Program-made: the position numbers and the translations under genes
Assembly (NCBI GenBank): GCA_934754475.1
Contig: CAKVHV010000002.1
Location: forward strand, 1 to 64,000
Source: an uncultured Clostridia bacterium
GTDB taxonomy: Bacteria > Bacillota > Clostridia > Christensenellales > UBA1242
Length of the DNA: 64,000 nucleotides
Reading direction: 5' to 3'
Notes under the pieces: model-generated
Seen by the model: the letters and a program-made list of their open reading frames with translations, nothing else
Told to the model about the DNA's origin: nothing
Database searches by the model: none
In this document: positions 43,093 through 52,419 of the stretch, piece by piece
Numbering within the stretch: the first letter of the stretch is position 1
How the letters are laid out: each line of letters opens with the position of its first letter

Positions 43093-43277
43093 TGGTAGAG
43101 ATGAGTGACGAGAACTACAATTTAAATAATCCCAAAAACTTATATCGCAAGATATAAGGTGGGGCAATGGAGTCAGATTTTTTTGTTGTGAGTGACGAAA
43201 ACTACAGTTTATTATATCCCCTAACTCTTACATCGTGCTTTTGCACGATATAAGGTGCTTACAATCTAACATTAACA
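43093..43277 (+). repeat. tandem hairpin unit downstream of tRNA-Ile, with inverted tRNA end
   Basis: 43093-43107 is the exact reverse complement of the last 15 bases of tRNA-Ile. From 43103 and again from 43190 (87-bp period) the string GAGTGACG(A/G) AAACTACA starts a unit that ends in a hairpin: CTTATATC/GATATAAG with GCAA loop in unit 1, a longer CTTACATCGTGC/GCACGATATAAG in unit 2. A partial copy of the tRNA terminator (GTCAGATTTTTTT) lies between. No gene. Confidence 0.65.
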
Positions 43278-43325
43278 CCTACTTTTAGGGTGCTCCCCTG
43301 CATCCCAACAAATTTCTACTACCTA

Positions 43326-43354
43326 TTGAAATTTAATTAATTTTGTGTTAAACT
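43326..43354 (+). promoter_or_regulatory. sigma-A type promoter
   Basis: TTGAAA (43326-43331), 17-bp spacer, TAAACT (43349-43354). Confidence 0.55.
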
Positions 43355-43399
43355 CTATATGCTATTTTAAATAGACAATTTAATTTAACAAGGAAAAAT

Positions 43400-43879
43400 A
43401 TGTTTACAAAAATAAAAGAATATATACAAAACAAGTTTACTAAAAAAGAAGAAGACAAACTAGATTTAGATAGCCTATATGTATGCAATATATGTGACTT
43501 CAAAATTTCAAAGTGGTTTAGCCCAAGACTTAGAAAGGACGTAAATAGAACCACTCCAACTAGTAGAGAAAACAATAGATTGTACATTGCAAGACTACTA
43601 AGTGTAGCCGAAAAAGAAAGATATATCAAAGAAAAATACGGAGAAAACAAACCAGAATATTTGTTCTTTGACCCTACAATTAGTTTTTATGAAATTGTGG
43701 ACACAAAAGCAAAAATACCAGATGTTAGCGACAAACTCCTTCTTTCAAAATTACAAGAAGGTGTCTACACCAGTGTTACAAATCTAAAACTACTCAAAAA
43801 CTTACAAATTGATGTTAATCTATCTGATGTCAAATCAATAGAAAAGTCTTTGAACGAAAATCAACATACATTGGATTAA
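43400..43879 (+). CDS. hypothetical protein
   Basis: 159 residues, highly charged, no signal or membrane segment. 'CNICDFKISKWF' in the middle is a Cys pair but not a full zinc motif. No family recognised. AAGGA precedes the ATG; own promoter and terminator. Confidence 0.7.
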   Translation: MFTKIKEYIQNKFTKKEEDKLDLDSLYVCNICDFKISKWFSPRLRKDVNRTTPTSRENNRLYIARLLSVAEKERYIKEKYGENKPEYLFFDPTISFYEIVDTKAKIPDVSDKLLLSKLQEGVYTSVTNLKLLKNLQIDVNLSDVKSIEKSLNENQHTLD

Positions 43880-43890
43880 TCTAATATTAA

Positions 43891-43926
43891 ACAAAAACCA
43901 TGAGATTTTATTCTCATGGTTTTTTG
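43891..43926. terminator. bidirectional terminator
   Basis: AAACCATGAGA/TCTCATGGTTT arms with A and T runs. Confidence 0.75.
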
Positions 43927-43931
43927 TATAT

Positions 43932-45596
43932 TTATACATTAAGTTTTGATTTGATTATATCTAATCTACGATATAACTCATCTTTGCCAAGCACACAACA
44001 AATTGCAAATAAATCTGGTGTATTTATTTTTCCAGTGAAAGCATATCTAATTATATTACACAAACCCGCCAGATTTCCGTTGTATTTTGTTGGGTCTTGT
44101 TTGTATAACTTGTTATCCAAACAGAAATTATTGTTTTCACCTAGTTTTTTAACTCTTTCAAACCAGTCGGTTTTGTCTAAATTACTTTCAAATAACACAA
44201 CATAAGTTTGCAATATTTTGTATAATAATTCATTGTCTATATTTGTAATATCCGAAAAATTCAAATTGATATTTTCAAAATTTTCAAACATATAATTGTA
44301 ATAATCCCTAACCATAGACCATTTGAAAATATCTTTACGTGGCTTAGGTGTTTCACGTTCAATGTTAAGTACATCAAGCGAATATCCTTCGTCACTTTTT
44401 AGTTTTTGAGCAAAGTCTTCGTCATATTTTTCTGCCCAGTTAACCAATTGTGAATAAACTTGACTAGCGGATAGTCTAGCGATATATTCTTTGGAAACAT
44501 CATTTAGTTTTTGCATGTCAAACATTGGGTTTCCACTGCCAATTTTTTCAAGTTTAAACGGAAATTCATGATAATCTAAATTAGGATTTTCTTTTCGCCA
44601 TGTTTCAAAATCACTATTGAGTAGATTTAACAAGTATTCTTTGACCGCCGTTACTGGATAACCATCTTTAATAAAGAACATACAGTTTGCTTCTGGGTCT
44701 TTTCTTTTGCTAAGTTTTCTCTTTTTACCATCGTCAAGTTTGCAAATATTTGGAGTATGAACATAAGGAATTTTGTTAAAACCGAATTTATCAAATATCT
44801 CCATATGACTAGCAACCGATTGATACCAGTCTTCGCCACGAACTATCATAGTTGTTCCCATAAGTGTATCATCAACAGCATGTGCAAATGAATAAACTGG
44901 AATACCATTACTTTTGATTAGCACTACATCCTTGCCATTTTCTCTAATCTCTCGTTTGCCTTTGATTAAGTCAACTATTTCAAATGTATTATCTGGATTG
45001 CCAGTAGATAAAAGTCTTAAGGCAAATGGTTTGCCCGCATTCAAGTTCTCTTCAACTTCTTCAAGGCTTAGGTTTCTACAAACATCATGGTCGATTGTAT
45101 CGTTATTCTCTTCGATTTCTTGTTCTCTTTTGGCAACAATTTCTTCCTTGTCTTCAAGTTTTGTACAGAAACATGGATATGCTCCGCCCCTACTTACCAA
45201 ATACTTAGCAAAAGCCTTGTAAATATCTAATCTCTTGCTTTGAACATAAGGTCCGTATATTCCCCTTTCTGGGCTATTTCCCCTGTATCCTTCGGTAGGA
45301 ACTATTCCAAATTCACCTAGTGCCACATAGAGCAATTCTCCAGCATTTTCAATCTCACGTTTTTGGTCGGTGTCTTCAAGTCTTAAAAAGAATACACTTG
45401 AAGGCTCTTTGACAAGCATTTCGTGTAGAACACATTGAAAAAGTCCACCAATATGCAAATATCCAGTTGGACTAGGCGCAAATCTAGTAACTACACCACC
45501 TTTAAGAAGCGGTCTGCTTGGATATTTAGAAAAGTAATAATTAATGTCTTTGTCCACATCAGGATAAAGTAAATCTGCTAATTTATTAAAGTCCAT
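43932..45596 (-). CDS. gltX: glutamate-tRNA ligase
   Basis: 554 residues. HIGH motif in 'FAPSPTGYLHIGG' (about 39-51), KMSKS-type 'KRKLSKRKD' (about 297) and a C-terminal anticodon domain. It is longer than the usual roughly 485, with about 35 extra residues before the Rossmann fold and extra inserts. In most Clostridia the enzyme charges both tRNA-Glu and tRNA-Gln; whether it does so here cannot be read. AAGGAG precedes the ATG; it follows two exported-protein genes in the same direction. Confidence 0.95.
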   Translation of the reverse strand: MDFNKLADLLYPDVDKDINYYFSKYPSRPLLKGGVVTRFAPSPTGYLHIGGLFQCVLHEMLVKEPSSVFFLRLEDTDQKREIENAGELLYVALGEFGIVPTEGYRGNSPERGIYGPYVQSKRLDIYKAFAKYLVSRGGAYPCFCTKLEDKEEIVAKREQEIEENNDTIDHDVCRNLSLEEVEENLNAGKPFALRLLSTGNPDNTFEIVDLIKGKREIRENGKDVVLIKSNGIPVYSFAHAVDDTLMGTTMIVRGEDWYQSVASHMEIFDKFGFNKIPYVHTPNICKLDDGKKRKLSKRKDPEANCMFFIKDGYPVTAVKEYLLNLLNSDFETWRKENPNLDYHEFPFKLEKIGSGNPMFDMQKLNDVSKEYIARLSASQVYSQLVNWAEKYDEDFAQKLKSDEGYSLDVLNIERETPKPRKDIFKWSMVRDYYNYMFENFENINLNFSDITNIDNELLYKILQTYVVLFESNLDKTDWFERVKKLGENNNFCLDNKLYKQDPTKYNGNLAGLCNIIRYAFTGKINTPDLFAICCVLGKDELYRRLDIIKSKLNV

Positions 45597-45605
45597 AATT
45601 CTCCT

Positions 45606-46700
45606 TTAGTCATTTACAATCATACCTAAAGTATCTACAAGTCTGCCATAAACGTTCAAAACAAAGTCGTCCATAAACTTAAGTGATGCTTGTTTTGATT
45701 TGGTTAGCGAAGTCAAATATGACTCATAATCTACTCCAGTAACCAAGCCAAACTTGTATTGAGTAATTTTGTAAATATCTTCTTCAAAATAAGTATTTTT
45801 GTAAGTAGAAAGTCTTTGATTAAATACATCCATTGCATATAGATAATTATTAACCAAATTCATTGTATTTGTATAATCTGAATTTTCCGAATTTAAACCC
45901 GCTCTAATTCTTACCGAAAGCGACTTGTAATCTTCCAAATCTTTTGTAAGCAAAAACTCACTTGTGTTTCCAATTATTGAATCAAGGTCATCACTAATTC
46001 CCTTTGAACCTACTGAGTAATCAAAGGCTTTGAAATTGTTTAGATAAATAATATATGCAATATCTACATATGTTTTTTGAATCTTTGATTCAAGCGAATC
46101 AATACTAACTATATCCAAATTTTCCAAACAATATTTTTCATTCATAGTGATAAATCTATTAATGAAATCAAAAGATTTTTGGATTACTTGATTTAAATCA
46201 AATGCATAATTAGTCAAATTAAATTCCATTACATCATTTACTCCGCCCTTGGTAGCATCAGTAAATGTATTGTATGAATTTTTGAAAGTATCAAGTTGAG
46301 ATTTTAGACTTTCCAAACTATTATATAAGTCATTCATTTCGTTTTTATCAAAACTTGCACTCGACATTTTCAAATAAAAATTTTCTTTGTTCTTTTCGTA
46401 ATAGTTAAAGATATTATTCAAAATCTTTTGTTGATAACCAATTACTGCATATTTTTTTGAAAGTTTTGAACTTGGCGATACATTATAAATAAGCGCGCTC
46501 ACGTCGTCTGCATATTTTATAACAATCGAATCGGGTCTTGTTTCGTCCGAAAAGAATTTGTTGTCGTTATCTATTATACAAACTTGTTTTGTGTTTTCAT
46601 AAAGAGTTTTTACATCTTCGGATTTTCTTTCTTCGCCACAACCACAAAGACAAAGCAAAGCAACAATCGGAAGAATAAGTACAGCAAATATTTTTTTCAT
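45606..46700 (-). CDS. secreted lipoprotein, helical
   Basis: 364 residues from the ATG at 46700 (GGGGG before it; the longer reading to 46739 overlaps the preceding gene). Lipobox 'LCLCGCG'. The remainder is mostly helical with Tyr/Asn-rich segments and resembles the protein encoded just upstream in composition and length, suggesting ancient duplication or a complex. Function unknown. Confidence 0.75.
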   Translation of the reverse strand: MKKIFAVLILPIVALLCLCGCGEERKSEDVKTLYENTKQVCIIDNDNKFFSDETRPDSIVIKYADDVSALIYNVSPSSKLSKKYAVIGYQQKILNNIFNYYEKNKENFYLKMSSASFDKNEMNDLYNSLESLKSQLDTFKNSYNTFTDATKGGVNDVMEFNLTNYAFDLNQVIQKSFDFINRFITMNEKYCLENLDIVSIDSLESKIQKTYVDIAYIIYLNNFKAFDYSVGSKGISDDLDSIIGNTSEFLLTKDLEDYKSLSVRIRAGLNSENSDYTNTMNLVNNYLYAMDVFNQRLSTYKNTYFEEDIYKITQYKFGLVTGVDYESYLTSLTKSKQASLKFMDDFVLNVYGRLVDTLGMIVND

Positions 46701-46711
46701 AAATTCCCCCT

Positions 46712-47713
46712 TTAATATCCCAAAACCTTCAAAACACATTTGAGTCTTGAATTTTTGTAGACATTCATATTAATATCGCTTGGCTCTTTGCCATTTGCAA
46801 TTTCTTTCTTTTCTATATTCTGTTTTTGCAAAACCTTGTTAAACTCAGATGAGTAGTTATTACAAATATAATTGTAATTAGTCAAGAAATCATATTCGGA
46901 ATACTCTGTGCTGAATATACTTATATTTTTGCGGTATTTGTCAATTTTGTCAACAACCAAATGCAAGTCATGTGCACGATATGATTCTAATTCGTCTTTG
47001 ATAACACTCGTTGAAATATACATGCTTCTCGAAAAACTATCCATAAGTGCAAATTCTGTATCATAATTAATCTGCCCAAACTTGCATTTAATGATTTCAA
47101 ACATTGTGTTTATAAGTTCAGCACTATCTTTTAGACAGTTTCTATAAACTACTCTTACATAAGCATAATTATTTTGCAAAACTTCCATTTCGGTATTTGT
47201 GCCTTCAATTGCACTCTGGCAATCAATCAAAATATCCAAGTTTTCTTTGAGCAACTTGTAATCATTTGAATAAGTGCTTGCAATCTTTTTGAGAGTCTTG
47301 GTTTGTGCATCGGCATTATTTACATTTTTGATAAAAGGAAGAAGTTTAAGCATAATATCTTGAGTCAAATTCTCAATTACCATATAACTATCAAAGGTAC
47401 AAGTAATATTTCCGCCATCGTCATAAGTATTGATTACATCATCCGAAAAGAGTATATTCCTAACTCTAAGAATATCTTTTTGAATATCAGTGCTATCCGT
47501 AATTACATTAGTCTTGTCTGAACCTATATAGTTAATGCCTTTAAGTTCAACAAGTTTTTCGGTTACACCAAGTGATTCTTTGTACTCAATAATCTCACAT
47601 GTCCTATTGTATGCTTGCACTTCGTCTTTTTCTTTGAACACAAAAGCCCAAATTCCAAATGCAATAACAACTACTACACTAAGAGCAACTACAATTTTTA
47701 CCCAAAATTTCAT
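46712..47713 (-). CDS. membrane-anchored helical extracytoplasmic protein
   Basis: 333 residues. N-terminal uncleaved helix (about 5-26), then a helical extracellular domain. AGGAG precedes the ATG. Its gene stops 11 nt before the lipoprotein gene, so the two probably share a transcript. No recognised family. Confidence 0.75.
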   Translation of the reverse strand: MKFWVKIVVALSVVVVIAFGIWAFVFKEKDEVQAYNRTCEIIEYKESLGVTEKLVELKGINYIGSDKTNVITDSTDIQKDILRVRNILFSDDVINTYDDGGNITCTFDSYMVIENLTQDIMLKLLPFIKNVNNADAQTKTLKKIASTYSNDYKLLKENLDILIDCQSAIEGTNTEMEVLQNNYAYVRVVYRNCLKDSAELINTMFEIIKCKFGQINYDTEFALMDSFSRSMYISTSVIKDELESYRAHDLHLVVDKIDKYRKNISIFSTEYSEYDFLTNYNYICNNYSSEFNKVLQKQNIEKKEIANGKEPSDINMNVYKNSRLKCVLKVLGY

Positions 47714-47802
47714 AAAGTCTCCTACTAGTATTTCAACAATACTTTTGCATTTTATTTATAAATATAGTATCAAATATTTAAAAAATCGTCAATTAATATA
47801 TT

Positions 47803-48537
47803 TTAGTATTCGACATTTTTAAGAATTAGCCCCTTAGATGGCATGGTTTTGCCAGCCTTTTGTCTATTTTTTGAATTAATAATGTCTACTATATCATCCG
47901 ACTTAATTTTATCGAGGCCTACATTTACTAGAGTCCCCATAATAATTCTAACCATGTTGTACAAAAATCCATTGCCACAGATACTTAGTTTAAACAATCC
48001 GCCATCTAATTCGATTATCTTACAATCATAAATAGTTCGTACTTTTGTCTTAACATCTGTATTGCTAGCACAAAAACTAGAAAAGTCATGCTCGCCTACA
48101 AAATACGTACTTGCCTTCTTCATTTCAGCAATATTTAAGTCTAGTGCTATATGCGAAGCAAAAGTCTCATATATAGCATTTTCCATTCCAACATAAAAAT
48201 AGTATTCATATGTCTTTCTCTTAGAAGAATATCTTGCATGAAAGTCGTTACTTGCCTTGGCTATCTCCAAAACTCTTATATCCCTTGGAAGTATTGCATT
48301 TACATATGACAAAACTTTATGCTCAACAATCTCATTTTCCACATCAAAGTGACATACTTGACAAAAAGCCGAAACCCCCGCATCCGTTCTACCCGAAGCA
48401 ATAACCTTGATATTTTCCTTTGTAACCTGACTTAGTGCTGTTTCAAGCCTAAGTTCAATTGTGTCTTTGTTATTCTGTACTTGAAACCCCGAGTATTTGT
48501 CTCCTAGGTAGCTTAATTTTAAAATATATCTTTGCAT
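47803..48537 (-). CDS. truA: tRNA pseudouridine(38-40) synthase
   Basis: 244 residues. 'LSYLGDKYSGFQVQ' start, catalytic Asp in 'ASGRTDAGVSAF', and 'FLYNMVRIIMGTLVNVG' near the end are the TruA signature. It modifies uridines 38-40 in tRNA anticodon arms. GGTG-type ribosome site. It is divergent from nifJ. Confidence 0.96.
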   Translation of the reverse strand: MQRYILKLSYLGDKYSGFQVQNNKDTIELRLETALSQVTKENIKVIASGRTDAGVSAFCQVCHFDVENEIVEHKVLSYVNAILPRDIRVLEIAKASNDFHARYSSKRKTYEYYFYVGMENAIYETFASHIALDLNIAEMKKASTYFVGEHDFSSFCASNTDVKTKVRTIYDCKIIELDGGLFKLSICGNGFLYNMVRIIMGTLVNVGLDKIKSDDIVDIINSKNRQKAGKTMPSKGLILKNVEY

Positions 48538-48667
48538 ATTACACCATATCCCAAAAAAATATAAATACTTTTGAATAAAAGTTATTATGTTGTCTATTTA
48601 ATTTTATAACAATTTATCCAATTTTTCAATTGAATACCCACAAATTTACACAAAGTTTAATAATTAT

Positions 48668-48696
48668 TTGACTAAAATCCAACTAACAAATATAAT
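48668..48696 (+). promoter_or_regulatory. promoter of nifJ
   Basis: TTGACT (48668-48673), 17-bp spacer, TATAAT (48691-48696). It lies inside what would be a longer reading of nifJ, supporting the GTG start at 48734. Confidence 0.75.
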
Positions 48697-48733
48697 AGTT
48701 TTAGTTGATTATTCAATTTTAAGGAGAGAAAAA

Positions 48734-51700
48734 GTGAAAAAAATTACAATTGACGGAAATACCGCTGCGGCAACTATTGCTTATGCACTAAGTGAAGTTG
48801 CTACAATCTACCCTATTACACCTAGTTCAACTATGGCAGAACTTTGTGACCAATGGTCAGCCGAAGGAAGAACAAACATTTTCGGACACAAAGTCAAAGT
48901 TGTCGAAATGCAATCCGAAGGTGGCGCATCTGGTGCTTTGCACGGAAGTCTATGTTCGGGTGCTTTGACTACTACTTTTACAGCAAGTCAAGGCTTACTA
49001 CTTATGATTCCAAATATGTACAAGATTGCCGGAGAACTTACACCTTGTGTTATGCACGTTAGTGCTAGAGCGCTTGCAACCCACGCATTATCTATATTTG
49101 GCGACCACTCAGACGTTATGAGTGTTAGACAAACTGGTTGGGCAATGCTATGTGCTTCTGGAGTACAAGAAGCTATGGATATGGCACTTGTTGCACATTT
49201 GTCTACTCTCAAAAGCAGTGTACCATTTGTTCATTTCTTTGACGGATTTAGAACAAGCCATGAGATTAACACAATTGAAGATATAGATATTGATAGTATC
49301 AAACATTTAGTTCCTTATGACAAAATCAAGGAATTTAAGGCTAGAAGTCTTAATGCTAACAACCCACATCAACAAGGAACTGCTCAAAATCCAGATATTT
49401 ACTTCCAAAATAGAGAAACTGCAAATGCCTACTACGACAAAACCCCTGCAATTGTTCAAGAATATATGGACGAAGTTGGAAAGATTACTGGCAGACATTA
49501 TCATCTATTTGATTACTATGGCGATGCTAATGCTGAGAATATTATAGTTATCATGGGAAGTGGTGCTAATACAACCGAAGAAACTGTTAAGTATCTTAAT
49601 TCAAAACAAGGAAAGAAAGTTGGCGTTGTTGTAGTTAGACTATATAGACCTTTTGATACAAAAGCCTTTGTAGACGCTCTTCCAAAGTCTGCCAAAAATA
49701 TTGCAGTTTTGGACAGAACCAAAGAACCTGGTAGCAATGGCGAACCTTTGTACAAAGACGTTGTTTGTGCACTTGCTGAACACAACTTTAAGGCTAATGT
49801 TTATGGCGGAAGATACGGACTAGGAAGCAAAGAGTTTACTCCTACAATGGTTAATGCTGTATATGAAAATTTGGAAAGCTCAACTCCAAAGAACCACTTT
49901 ACAGTTGGCATAAACGACGATTTAACTCATACTAGCCTTCCACTCATTAACAAAATATTCCCTAGTGACGAAAGTGTAACCGCTTGCAAATTCTATGGAT
50001 TTGGCGGAGACGGAACTGTTAGTGCTAACAAGAGTAGTATCAAAATAATCGGCAACAATACAGATTTAAATGGTCAAGCATATTTTGAGTACGATAGCAA
50101 AAAGAGTGGTAGCGCAACAATAAGCCACCTAAGATTTGGCAAAAACAAGATTAACGAAAGTTATTTGCTAGACAATATCGACTTTGTTGCTGTACACAAG
50201 GAAGCATATGTAACCAAATACAACCTACTAAACAATATCAAAGATAACGGAACATTGCTTCTTAACACCGGTTGGACTTTGGACGAATTAGACAAAGTTC
50301 TTCCAAATAGAATGAAAAAAGAAATCGCTTCAAAACACATTAATTTCTATACAATAGATGCGGACAAGATTGCTGGAGAAATCGGACTTGGAAACAAGAT
50401 AAATCTTGTTATGCAATCAGCATTCTTCAAGTTAATTAATATTATCCCAATCGAAACCGCTGTATCTGAGATGAAAAAATATGCCGAAAAGAGTTATGGA
50501 AGCAAAGGTCAAGCAGTTTTGGATATGAACTTCAAAGCCATAGATAGTGGTGTTAATAATATCTCCAAAATTGACTACCCTGCATCTTGGGCAGATTTGA
50601 ATGAAGTAGAAGCAGTTATAGACAACAATTCCGAACAGGAATACTACGAAAAGATTATCAAACCTATTTCTCGCCTTGAAGGCAATGACTTGCCAGTTAG
50701 TGCTTTTGACCCACGTGGAATAGTTCCAACAAATACTGCTAGATTTGAAAAACGTGGAGTTGCGACTCAACTTCCTTGTTGGCAAAGCGACAAATGTATT
50801 CAATGTAATATGTGTGCGTTTGTATGTCCACACGCTGCAATTAGACCACATCTTGTTAAACCTGAAAATCTAAACAATGCACCAGATTCCTTCAAGTCTG
50901 CAAATGCTATGGCAGAAAAAGATTTGAAATTTGTAATGCAAGTTAGTTCCAAAGATTGTACTGGTTGTGGAGTTTGTGCTAGTGTTTGCCCTGCTAAGGA
51001 AAAAGCAATTTTGATGCAAGATGCAACCAATATCATGGAAGAACAAAACAAAAATTATGAGTTTGTAAATTCTATTCCAAACGAAAAAAGCGGAGTATTC
51101 AAGCCAAACACTGTCAAAGGTAGCCAATACAACATGCCATACTTTGAGTTCTCAGGTGCTTGTGCTGGATGTGGCGAAACCCCATATCTTAAGGTTATTA
51201 GCCAAATGTTTGGAGACAGAATGGTTATTGCTAATGCGACTGGCTGTTCTAGTATTTATGGCGGTTCATCACCTACTTGTCCGTTTGTAAAAGACAAAAA
51301 TGGTCATGGAATTGCATGGGCAAATAGTTTGTTTGAAGACAATGCCGAATTCGGATATGGAATCAAAATCGGTCACCAAATTCAACAAGACAATTTACGT
51401 GCTAATCTAAATAAAATCTATGATACCGAACTAGATAGCGAACTTAACGACTTAATCGAAGAATATTCAGGCTCAGACGAAACAAATCGTCAAAGAGAAC
51501 TAGCCGAACTTATTACAAACAAACTATCATCACTCCAAGTTCCAGACGAACTAAAATGTATAAAAGAATCAATTCTTTCAAACAAAAACAACTTTGCAAA
51601 TGAATCAATTTGGATTGTTGGTGGTGATGGCTGGGCTTATGATATTGGTTACGGCGGTCTTGACCATGTTTTGGCTAGTGGCGAAAATGTTAATATTTTG

Positions 51701-52252
51701 GTATTGGATACCGAAGTTTACTCAAATACTGGCGGTCAAGCAAGCAAATCTACCCCAATGGGTGCAATTGCTAAGTTTGCAAGCAACGGAAAACGTACTA
51801 ACAAAAAAGACCTTGGAATGATTGCCACACAATACAAAAATGTATATGTTGCCAAAGTTGCAATGGGTGCTGATATGAATCAATTCCTAAAGGCAATTAA
51901 CGAAGCAGAAAGTTACAACGGGGTTTCAATTATTATCGCATATGCACCATGTATCAACCATGGAATCAAAATGGAAAATAGCCAACTCGAAGAAAAGAAA
52001 GCAGTTGAAAGCGGATACTGGCATTTATATAGATACAATCCAATGCTTAAAGAACAAGGCAAAAATCCATTTATCCTAGATAGCAAAGAGCCTACTCTTG
52101 ATTACGAAGACTTCCTAAAAGGCGAAACTAGATACAAATCCCTACTTGCTAAGGACGAAGAACTAGCAAACGAACTATTTGAAGAAGCAAAACAAAATGC
52201 AATAGATACTTACAATCACTACAAAATGCTTGCTGAAAAATGCGATTATTAA
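48734..52252 (+). CDS. nifJ: pyruvate:ferredoxin (flavodoxin) oxidoreductase
   Basis: 1172 residues, full single-chain enzyme. Domain I 'IYPITPSSTMAEL', a transketolase C-like domain, the gamma-like domain, two 4Fe-4S sites 'CIQCNMCAFVCP' and 'CTGCGVCASVCP', then 'CAGCGETPY' and the thiamine-diphosphate fold 'GGDGWAYDIGYGGLDHVLASG' with 'EVYSNTGGQASKSTP'. It converts pyruvate and CoA to acetyl-CoA and CO2, reducing ferredoxin. The GTG start is fixed by AAGGAGAG just before it and by the promoter at 48668. Own terminator at 52364-52401. Confidence 0.97.
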   Translation: MKKITIDGNTAAATIAYALSEVATIYPITPSSTMAELCDQWSAEGRTNIFGHKVKVVEMQSEGGASGALHGSLCSGALTTTFTASQGLLLMIPNMYKIAGELTPCVMHVSARALATHALSIFGDHSDVMSVRQTGWAMLCASGVQEAMDMALVAHLSTLKSSVPFVHFFDGFRTSHEINTIEDIDIDSIKHLVPYDKIKEFKARSLNANNPHQQGTAQNPDIYFQNRETANAYYDKTPAIVQEYMDEVGKITGRHYHLFDYYGDANAENIIVIMGSGANTTEETVKYLNSKQGKKVGVVVVRLYRPFDTKAFVDALPKSAKNIAVLDRTKEPGSNGEPLYKDVVCALAEHNFKANVYGGRYGLGSKEFTPTMVNAVYENLESSTPKNHFTVGINDDLTHTSLPLINKIFPSDESVTACKFYGFGGDGTVSANKSSIKIIGNNTDLNGQAYFEYDSKKSGSATISHLRFGKNKINESYLLDNIDFVAVHKEAYVTKYNLLNNIKDNGTLLLNTGWTLDELDKVLPNRMKKEIASKHINFYTIDADKIAGEIGLGNKINLVMQSAFFKLINIIPIETAVSEMKKYAEKSYGSKGQAVLDMNFKAIDSGVNNISKIDYPASWADLNEVEAVIDNNSEQEYYEKIIKPISRLEGNDLPVSAFDPRGIVPTNTARFEKRGVATQLPCWQSDKCIQCNMCAFVCPHAAIRPHLVKPENLNNAPDSFKSANAMAEKDLKFVMQVSSKDCTGCGVCASVCPAKEKAILMQDATNIMEEQNKNYEFVNSIPNEKSGVFKPNTVKGSQYNMPYFEFSGACAGCGETPYLKVISQMFGDRMVIANATGCSSIYGGSSPTCPFVKDKNGHGIAWANSLFEDNAEFGYGIKIGHQIQQDNLRANLNKIYDTELDSELNDLIEEYSGSDETNRQRELAELITNKLSSLQVPDELKCIKESILSNKNNFANESIWIVGGDGWAYDIGYGGLDHVLASGENVNILVLDTEVYSNTGGQASKSTPMGAIAKFASNGKRTNKKDLGMIATQYKNVYVAKVAMGADMNQFLKAINEAESYNGVSIIIAYAPCINHGIKMENSQLEEKKAVESGYWHLYRYNPMLKEQGKNPFILDSKEPTLDYEDFLKGETRYKSLLAKDEELANELFEEAKQNAIDTYNHYKMLAEKCDY

Positions 52253-52363
52253 TTAATTCTTAAGTCAATTTTAACTACTAAAAATTGTATTTTGAAAAAA
52301 TTAAATTCGAACTAGAACAAATTTAATTTCACCAACACAATTTGTAATTTTGAATAGTACACA

Positions 52364-52401
52364 AAAAAATACAGATATTAACTAAATATCTGTATTTTTT
52401 G
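52364..52401. terminator. bidirectional terminator
   Basis: AATACAGATATT/AATATCTGTATT arms and T run, between convergent genes. Confidence 0.75.
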
Positions 52402-52419
52402 TTGTTTGCATAGTACTTG

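Noticed and set aside
48668..48733. N-terminal extension of NifJ
   Set aside because: The promoter boxes and AAGGAG ribosome site lie inside this stretch; the protein family begins at the GTG at 48734.
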